Positions 1 to 5,536 of a DNA stretch of 5,536 nt are shown here, one piece after another. The translations under genes and the position numbers were made by a program. The stretch spans positions 1-5,536 of the forward strand of contig SVCR01000130.1 in assembly GCA_015058265.1 (NCBI GenBank). The letters run 5' to 3'. Positions within the stretch are counted from its first letter, which is position 1. Every line of letters starts with the position of its first letter. The notes beneath the pieces were generated by a model. That model saw only the letters and a list, made by a program, of their open reading frames with translations, did no database searches and was not told where the DNA came from. The DNA is from Clostridiales bacterium. GTDB lineage: Bacteria; Bacillota_A; Clostridia; Peptostreptococcales; Anaerovoracaceae.

Positions 1-1574
<1,574 letters not shown>

Positions 1575-1588
1575 TTAGTACCTTCACA

Positions 1589-1610
1589 GCTGATCCTCTA
1601 CTCGATCAGC
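1589..1610 (-). other. inverted repeat spanning the queA stop codon
   Basis: GCTGATC (1589-1595) and GATCAGC (1604-1610) form a perfect 7-bp stem with an 8-base loop that contains the queA TAG. In the minus direction the bases after the stem read TGTGAAGG, so there is no U-tract and this is not a standard intrinsic terminator. It could protect the 3' end after RNA processing or affect termination of translation, or it could be chance. Confidence 0.4.
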
Positions 1611-2728
1611 ATCGCATCGCCATAGCTGAAGAATCTGTATTTCTCTTCGACAGCTATGTTATACGCCTTAAGTATCTCTTCTCTGTCGTAAAGTGCTGAA
1701 ACGAGCATGAGAAGTGTGGATTTAGGAAGGTGGAAATTCGTGATCAGAGCGTCAACGATCCTGAACTCATATCCCGGATAAATGAATATACCCGTTGACT
1801 TGCTTCCGGCCTTGACACGGTATTTTCTGCCATTTCCGGTATCCGTGCATTCTTCAGCCATGCTCTCAAGCGTTCTTGTCGAAGTGGTTCCGACTGAGAT
1901 GATCCTGCCTCCTTCTTCGATCGTCCTGTTGATGATCTCCGCATTAGCTTCATCGATCGAGCATTCTTCGAAGTGCATCTTGTGCTCTTCAACCACATCC
2001 ACGCTGACCGGTCTGAATGTTCCGATACCGACGTGCAAAGTGACGTACGCGATCCTGACGCCTTTGTCCTCCGCAGCCTTCAGAAGATCCTTAGTGAAGT
2101 GCAATCCGGCAGTCGGCGCAGCAACGGATCCGTCGATCCTGCTGTAGACAGTCTGATACATCTCTTTGTCCGAATCCTCAGCAGCCCTTGTAATATATGG
2201 AGGAAGAGGCATTGACCCGATTTCCTCCAGTCTCTCCATGAATATGCCGTCATACTCGAATTCTACAAGTCTTGTCGCATTATCCGCGTCATGGATGCCG
2301 AGAATATGAGCCTTGAAATCATTTTCAATACCGTTAACAAGTGTGTAACCTTCAGTAGGAGGCTCCGAACCTGCAGGGACAGTCTCTGTTCTGCCCGCAA
2401 GTATGACAGTATCACCTTCGTGCAGCCTCTTTCCCGGTCTCACAAGGCATTCCCACTTGTCTCCATCGATCCTCTTGATGAGGAGCAGCTCTATATGAGC
2501 CCCGGTCCCTTCCTTCAGGCCGTACATTCTAGCGGGAATAACTCTTGAATCATTGAGAACAAGGCAGTCGCCTGAGTTTACATAATCCAATATATCGTAA
2601 AAATGACGGTGCGAGACCGTCTTTTCTTTTCTGTCAAGTATCATCAGCCTGCAGCTGTCCCTTTGCTCCAGCGGAGTCTGGGCGATCAGCTCCTGAGGCA
2701 GTTCGTAATCAAATTCTTCAATTCTCAT
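1598..2728 (-). CDS. queA: S-adenosylmethionine:tRNA ribosyltransferase-isomerase
   Basis: QueA moves and rearranges the ribosyl group of S-adenosylmethionine onto preQ1-modified tRNA to make epoxyqueuosine, the step after Tgt. The 376-residue protein carries the family blocks in order: N-terminal FDYELPQELIAQTPL (6-20), LVLNDSRVIPAR (56-67), GSMPLPPYI (171-179), GSVAAPTAGLHFT (200-212), LHVGIGTFRPV (231-241), EHKMHFE (248-254), VGTTSTRTLES (279-289), FIYPGYEF (315-322), LITNFHLPKSTLLML (328-342) and FFSYGDAMLI (366-375). It is somewhat longer than the 342-356 residues common in the family; the excess seems to be mainly in residues about 110-160, before the PLPPYI block. The ATG at 2728 gives the expected N-terminus; AAAGGAA at 2742-2748 is the likely ribosome site, at a rather long 13-base spacing. 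It lies 24 bp after ruvB and 77 bp before tgt, in the same operon. Confidence 0.98.
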   Translation of the reverse strand: MRIEEFDYELPQELIAQTPLEQRDSCRLMILDRKEKTVSHRHFYDILDYVNSGDCLVLNDSRVIPARMYGLKEGTGAHIELLLIKRIDGDKWECLVRPGKRLHEGDTVILAGRTETVPAGSEPPTEGYTLVNGIENDFKAHILGIHDADNATRLVEFEYDGIFMERLEEIGSMPLPPYITRAAEDSDKEMYQTVYSRIDGSVAAPTAGLHFTKDLLKAAEDKGVRIAYVTLHVGIGTFRPVSVDVVEEHKMHFEECSIDEANAEIINRTIEEGGRIISVGTTSTRTLESMAEECTDTGNGRKYRVKAGSKSTGIFIYPGYEFRIVDALITNFHLPKSTLLMLVSALYDREEILKAYNIAVEEKYRFFSYGDAMLIE

Positions 2729-2752
2729 AAGCAGTATTAAGTTCCTTTGCGA

Positions 2753-3787
2753 TCAAATATCCATTCTCAGTTGCTCGCTTTCAGGTTCTTTATAGAAACC
2801 GAGCAGGCCCATGTGCTCGTACGCCGCTCTCGATGCCACACGGCCCTTCTGTGTCCTGTAAAGGAGTCCGGCCTGAATGAGATAAGGCTCATTAGCGTCC
2901 TCGATCGTTACTCTTTCCTCACCGATAGCGGAAGCGATAGTTTCAATGCCAACCGGTCCGCCGTTAAATCCCTTAATGATGGTTGTGAGTATGTCTCTAT
3001 CAAGTTTTTCCAGTCCGAGTTCGTCAACACCGAGCGCATCCAGCGCTTTTCTTGTGATGTCGATGTTTATATCGCCGTCAGCGATGACAGCGGAGAAGTC
3101 CCTGACTCTCTTGATCAGTCTGTTACCTATACGAGGTGTGCCTCTGGATCTTCCGGCTATCTCGTCCAGCGATGCGTCATCTATGCCAGTACCGAGGACG
3201 TTAGCTGTACGCCTGAGGATCTCACGGATCTCTTCAGGTGTGTAGAATTCGAACTTCTCCACGATGCCGAATCTGTCTCTAAGCGGTCCAGACAGACTTC
3301 CGGCTCTGGTCGTTGCTCCGATCAAAGTGAATTTGGCTATATCTATCCGCAGCGATCTTGCGGAAGGACCTTTGCCGATGATGATATCCAGCGCAAAATC
3401 CTCCATAGCTGAGTACAGGACTTCTTCGACAGAACGGTTCAGTCTGTGGATCTCATCGATGAACAGAACATCGTTGTCATTAAGATTGGTAAGTATGGCT
3501 GCAAGATCTCCGGCTCTGCCTATCGCAGGACCTGATGTGACCTTGATGTCTACTCCCAATTCATTGGCGATTATACCTGCCAAAGTCGTCTTGCCGAGTC
3601 CCGGTGGTCCGTAAAAAAGAACGTGGTCAAGCGGCTCGTTCCTCATCTTGGCAGCCTCGATATATATCGACAGGTTGTTCTTGGCTGCTGTCTGCCCGCA
3701 GTATTCACTTAGGTATTGCGGTCTCAGCGTCATCTCGCCGCTGAGTTCACCGGGTGTTGCTTTGGTCTGAGTTATTCTTTCTTTCAT
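2753..3787 (-). CDS. ruvB: Holliday junction branch migration DNA helicase RuvB
   Basis: RuvB is the hexameric AAA+ motor that pumps DNA through the RuvA-bound four-way junction during recombination and fork repair. The 344-residue protein is complete. Walker A GPPGLGKT is at 60-67 (K66), Walker B LFIDEIH at 108-114, sensor 1 GATTRAG at 157-163, the arginine-finger segment PLRDRFG at 168-174 (R172 by alignment offset to the E. coli finger) and sensor 2 GTPRIGNRL at 216-224. The C-terminal winged-helix domain has [10 protein letters not shown] (276-285), GEERVTIED (289-297) and EPYLIQAG (300-307). Small departures from the forms I know are IGRAGDLAA for IEK(P/A)GDLAA near 89-97, and RIGNRL for RIANRL. 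The ATG at 3787 is forced, because an in-frame TGA lies at 3791-3793. The ribosome site is weak (CGGAC near 3794-3798, about 6-7 bases away). It lies 82 bp downstream of ruvA and 24 bp ahead of queA. Confidence 0.99.
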   Translation of the reverse strand: MKERITQTKATPGELSGEMTLRPQYLSEYCGQTAAKNNLSIYIEAAKMRNEPLDHVLFYGPPGLGKTTLAGIIANELGVDIKVTSGPAIGRAGDLAAILTNLNDNDVLFIDEIHRLNRSVEEVLYSAMEDFALDIIIGKGPSARSLRIDIAKFTLIGATTRAGSLSGPLRDRFGIVEKFEFYTPEEIREILRRTANVLGTGIDDASLDEIAGRSRGTPRIGNRLIKRVRDFSAVIADGDINIDITRKALDALGVDELGLEKLDRDILTTIIKGFNGGPVGIETIASAIGEERVTIEDANEPYLIQAGLLYRTQKGRVASRAAYEHMGLLGFYKEPESEQLRMDI

Positions 3788-3869
3788 GTTTCAGTCCGTT
3801 TGTTCTTTGATATATGATATTGAAATTCCCGCCTGCCTCGGCTTTTGTCAAGCCACGCGACCGGCCTTA

Positions 3870-4472
3870 TCAGAGAAGGAATTTCAGGGATTTCTTGATA
3901 TACTCTTCTGCCGTCAGATCCTCATCAGGTACAGATCCGACTGCCGTCTCCGCTTCCTTCTTGCTGTATCCGAGCGTAGTGAGAGCGATGACTGCTTCTC
4001 CGCGTTCTCCGCTTCCCGGTACCGCTGCCGGTGCAAAGCCCTCAATATCATCTGCCTCGAGAGGTAACGCGCTGACCTTATCTTTAAGTTCGAGTATGAC
4101 TCTCTCCGCAGTCTTCTTGCCAACGCCCTGAGCCATTGCTATAGAAGCTGCATCGCCGGCAGAAATGACACCTTTTATCTGGTTAGGCGTTCCGAGAGAC
4201 ATTATTGCCAGGCCGGCTTTAGGTCCGACACCTTTTACAGTAATAAGCTGCTCGAAGAGCGCCAATGCCTCTGTATCCGGGAATCCGAACAAAGCCATTC
4301 CGTCTTCTTTGACCTGCATATAAGTATATACCGTTATCTGGTCGCCTTCTCTTGCAGTCAGCAGACTGCTGGTATCCGATACGAAGACACGGAATCCGAT
4401 GCCCCCGCTTGTTTCAATGATGATAGCGCCGGATTCATAGTATAGGTATTCGCCTCTTAAGAATCTTATCAT
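3870..4472 (-). CDS. ruvA: Holliday junction branch migration complex subunit RuvA
   Basis: RuvA binds the four-way junction as a tetramer and loads RuvB rings on opposite arms. The 200-residue protein has the three expected parts. The N-terminal OB-fold domain (about 1-65) ends in KEDGMALFGF, whose E56-D57 match the acidic pin that keeps strands apart in E. coli RuvA. Two helix-hairpin-helix motifs follow: LITVKGVGPKAGLAIMS (76-92) and AQGVGKKTAERVILELKDK (114-132). A flexible Ala/Pro/Gly/Glu linker (about 133-157) leads to a C-terminal RuvB-binding domain (158-200) with EAVIALTTLGYSKKEAE. The ATG at 4472 has AGGGGA at 4483-4488, 10 bases upstream. It begins 21 bp after the ruvC stop codon and is followed by ruvB after an 82-bp gap. 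Confidence 0.98.
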   Translation of the reverse strand: MIRFLRGEYLYYESGAIIIETSGGIGFRVFVSDTSSLLTAREGDQITVYTYMQVKEDGMALFGFPDTEALALFEQLITVKGVGPKAGLAIMSLGTPNQIKGVISAGDAASIAMAQGVGKKTAERVILELKDKVSALPLEADDIEGFAPAAVPGSGERGEAVIALTTLGYSKKEAETAVGSVPDEDLTAEEYIKKSLKFLL

Positions 4473-4493
4473 TTCCTGCTATTCCCCTGATGT

Positions 4494-4982
4494 CTATAGT
4501 CGCGGTACACGCGATCCTGAATGATGAGCATGACATATAGCAGCTGCCAGGGCATCTGCTGTATCGTCCGGTTTAGGTACTGCGGACAATCCGAGTATCA
4601 TCTTGACCATTGTCTGGACCTGCTTCTTGTCAGCCCTGCCGTATCCGGTAAGGGATGACTTGATCTGAAGCGGCGTATACTCATTGATCCTGACACCTGC
4701 CTGCGCGCACGCGAGCAAAGCCATGCCTCTGGCTTCCCCGACCATGATCGCCGTTGTCGCGTTAGTATTGTAGAAGAGTTCCTCGATGGATGCTTCTTCC
4801 GGCTCGTATTCTTTTATGATCTCGGTAAGTTCATTGTACAGTGTAAGCAGCCTCTCCTCATTGGGAGTATGCGCATCTGTTGTTATTGAACCGTAAATTA
4901 CCGGTGTGAATTTATTTCCCTTATAATCCAGGATGCCGTAACCCATTATGGCATAGCCCGGGTCTATTCCGATTATTCTCAT
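4494..4982 (-). CDS. ruvC: crossover junction endodeoxyribonuclease RuvC
   Basis: RuvC is the dimeric RNase H-fold nuclease that cuts Holliday junctions symmetrically, working with RuvAB. The 162-residue protein has the expected length and all four acidic metal ligands: D7 in IGIDPG (4-9), E67 in SIEELF (65-70), and D140 and D143 in PDDTADALA (138-146). Other family marks are GYGILDY (14-20), GEARGMAL (82-89) and the DNA-contact segment [17 protein letters not shown] (107-123). The ATG at 4982 gives the standard N-terminus; the frame closes upstream at a TAG (5028-5030) with no better start. There is no strong ribosome site at normal spacing: AGGAG lies about 24 bases away, and only a GAG (4992-4994) is close. 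It is the first gene of the ruvCAB-queA-tgt operon and diverges from holA. Confidence 0.98.
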   Translation of the reverse strand: MRIIGIDPGYAIMGYGILDYKGNKFTPVIYGSITTDAHTPNEERLLTLYNELTEIIKEYEPEEASIEELFYNTNATTAIMVGEARGMALLACAQAGVRINEYTPLQIKSSLTGYGRADKKQVQTMVKMILGLSAVPKPDDTADALAAAICHAHHSGSRVPRL

Positions 4983-5006
4983 GCTGCTGATCTCGTTATC
5001 TGAATT

Positions 5007-5012
5007 TCTCCT
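5007..5012 (-). promoter_or_regulatory. AGGAGA motif, unusually distant candidate ribosome site of ruvC
   Basis: The only good Shine-Dalgarno match ahead of ruvC (AGGAGA on the minus strand) ends 24 bases before the ATG, much more than the usual 5-10. It would fall at the very 5' end of the transcript predicted from the promoter at 5020-5048. Either a fold brings it closer, or ruvC is translated with weak initiation, or the motif is incidental. Confidence 0.3.
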
Positions 5013-5019
5013 GACAGCA

Positions 5020-5048
5020 ATTTTACACTAAATAGCGTACGATGTCTA
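5020..5048 (-). promoter_or_regulatory. vegetative sigma promoter of the ruvC-ruvA-ruvB-queA-tgt operon
   Basis: Reading the minus strand, TAGACA (5048-5043; one mismatch to TTGACA) is separated by exactly 17 bp from TAAAAT (5025-5020; one mismatch to TATAAT). Transcription would start near 5013, giving a leader of about 30 bases before the ruvC ATG. The T6 runs just upstream (A-tracts on this strand) fit a strong promoter. Confidence 0.7.
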
Positions 5049-5073
5049 TGTTCGTTTTTTGTTCGTTTTTTGT
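5049..5073 (-). repeat. tandem 11-bp repeat with phased A-tracts upstream of the ruvC promoter
   Basis: TTCGTTTTTTG occurs twice with no interruption (5051-5061 and 5062-5072); the period-11 identity extends over 5049-5073. On the minus strand this places A6 tracts at 5060-5055 and 5071-5066, about -42 to -47 and -53 to -58 from the predicted start, where the proximal and distal UP-element subsites sit. The repeat also holds two direct CGAACA copies (5054-5049 and 5065-5060), like half of the Gram-positive LexA operator, but without the inverted partner. The repeat is seen directly; its function is inference. Confidence 0.6.
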
Positions 5074-5110
5074 GTCTTAGCAAAGTCAAAGAGCATCAGT
5101 GAAGCGATTA

Positions 5111-5119
5111 TGGTATAAT
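5111..5119 (+). promoter_or_regulatory. extended -10 promoter of holA
   Basis: TGGTATAAT (5111-5119) combines a perfect TATAAT with the TGn extension. No good -35 box is found at 16-18 bp spacing (GAGCAT at 5091-5096 with 17 bp), which is typical of extended -10 promoters. The start would be near 5126, giving a leader of about 27 bases. The -10 lies within a 6-bp inverted repeat, GATTAT-GGT-ATAATC (5106-5120). Confidence 0.7.
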
Positions 5120-5140
5120 CTCTTGAGCGATAACCTCATT

Positions 5141-5146
5141 AAGGAG
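5141..5146 (+). promoter_or_regulatory. ribosome binding site of holA
   Basis: AAGGAG stands 6 bases before the ATG at 5153. It is the strongest ribosome site in the window and fixes the holA start, ruling out upstream in-frame codons such as the TTG at 5123. Confidence 0.85.
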
Positions 5147-5152
5147 CACTTT

Positions 5153-5536
5153 ATGTCATACAAAGACTTTGCGGCTGATTTCAGGAAAGATCTTATCCGG
5201 GATGCAGTTTTTCTGTACGGTCCCGAAGACTATCTCATTGAATGGTCGCTGGATCAGATCATTGATAAGTACGTCGGCGAGGAATGGCGTAATCTCGATG
5301 TGAAATATCTGGACGGAGACAAAGCAACGGCCTTCGACATCATGGGAGAGGCTCGTGCTTTCTCCATGTTCTCGGAGAAGCGTGTTATCGTTGTGCGCAA
5401 CTTCCTTCCTGTCTACCGTAAGACTGCTGATAACGGGAACAGTGACCTGCTCGATTTCATTAAAAGCGGGCAGTCGTCTGCAGTCGTGGTATTCATCGTA
5501 GACAGCAATCACGCAGAGGATATAAACGCGTATGGG
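5153..5536 (+). CDS. holA: DNA polymerase III delta subunit, N-terminal part (cut by window edge)
   Basis: The frame is open from the ATG at 5153 to the last base, giving 128 residues of a protein usually about 340 long. The delta subunit belongs to the clamp loader and opens the beta sliding clamp so that it can be placed on primed DNA. Family marks in the visible part: AVFLYGPEDYLI (18-29), the delta counterpart of the AAA+ N-terminus, without a functional P-loop; VKYLDGDKATAFDIMGEAR (50-68); FSMFSEKRVIVVRNF (70-84), matching the family's 'PFFsekRLViv.n' block; and the strand SSAVVVFIVD (108-117). The clamp-opening and collar domains are mostly or wholly beyond the window. It has a strong ribosome site and its own extended -10 promoter, and it diverges from the ruv operon. 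The antisense open frame at 5156-5512 is a shadow of this gene. The call rests on these patterns and not on full-length comparison. Confidence 0.88.
   Translation, partial: MSYKDFAADFRKDLIRDAVFLYGPEDYLIEWSLDQIIDKYVGEEWRNLDVKYLDGDKATAFDIMGEARAFSMFSEKRVIVVRNFLPVYRKTADNGNSDLLDFIKSGQSSAVVVFIVDSNHAEDINAYG

Noticed and set aside
2747..3412. A 221-codon open frame on the plus strand opposite ruvB
   Set aside because: It is antisense to conserved ruvB sequence, with serine- and arginine-rich translation and no family signal.
5051..5072. T6 runs as an intrinsic terminator on the plus strand
   Set aside because: No stem-loop precedes them, and there is no plus-strand gene upstream that would need one; they fit better as promoter-upstream A-tracts for ruvC.
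5156..5512. A 118-codon minus-strand frame at the right end
   Set aside because: It is the shadow of holA, which has a strong ribosome site, a promoter and clear delta-subunit motifs on the plus strand.

Overview
The window looks like a chromosomal housekeeping region of a low-to-mid GC Gram-positive anaerobe, most likely a member of the Clostridia (Bacillota). The gene order ruvC-ruvA-ruvB-queA-tgt, the Gram-positive style Shine-Dalgarno sequences and protein sequences close to the Bacillota versions of these families point that way. The sequence alone does not fix a genus. I see no mobile element, CRISPR array, RNA gene or phage gene.

Layout from left to right: (1) 1-411, plus strand, the C-terminal part of a zinc-dependent N-acetylmuramoyl-L-alanine amidase whose N-terminus lies outside the window. 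(2) 381-4982, minus strand, one apparent operon transcribed right to left: ruvC (4982-4494), ruvA (4472-3870), ruvB (3787-2753), queA (2728-1598) and tgt (1520-381). (3) 4983-5152, a 170-bp divergent promoter region. (4) 5153-5536, plus strand, the N-terminal 128 residues of the DNA polymerase III delta subunit (holA), cut by the window edge.

The operon joins two functions. RuvA, RuvB and RuvC form the Holliday junction machinery: RuvA binds the four-way junction, RuvB drives branch migration with ATP, and RuvC resolves the junction. Tgt and QueA are consecutive steps of tRNA queuosine synthesis: Tgt swaps guanine-34 for preQ1, and QueA then builds epoxyqueuosine using the ribosyl group of S-adenosylmethionine. 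All five proteins look full length, with their catalytic motifs present.

The most interesting non-coding structure is regulatory. The ruvC promoter (TAGACA, 17-bp spacer, TAAAAT) is preceded by a perfect tandem 11-bp repeat that gives helically phased A-tracts where an UP element would sit, and also two direct CGAACA motifs resembling Gram-positive LexA half-sites. The amidase gene runs into tgt tail to tail with a 31-bp overlap, and its likely intrinsic terminator lies inside the tgt coding sequence. No clearly new biological system is visible; the region is largely conventional.
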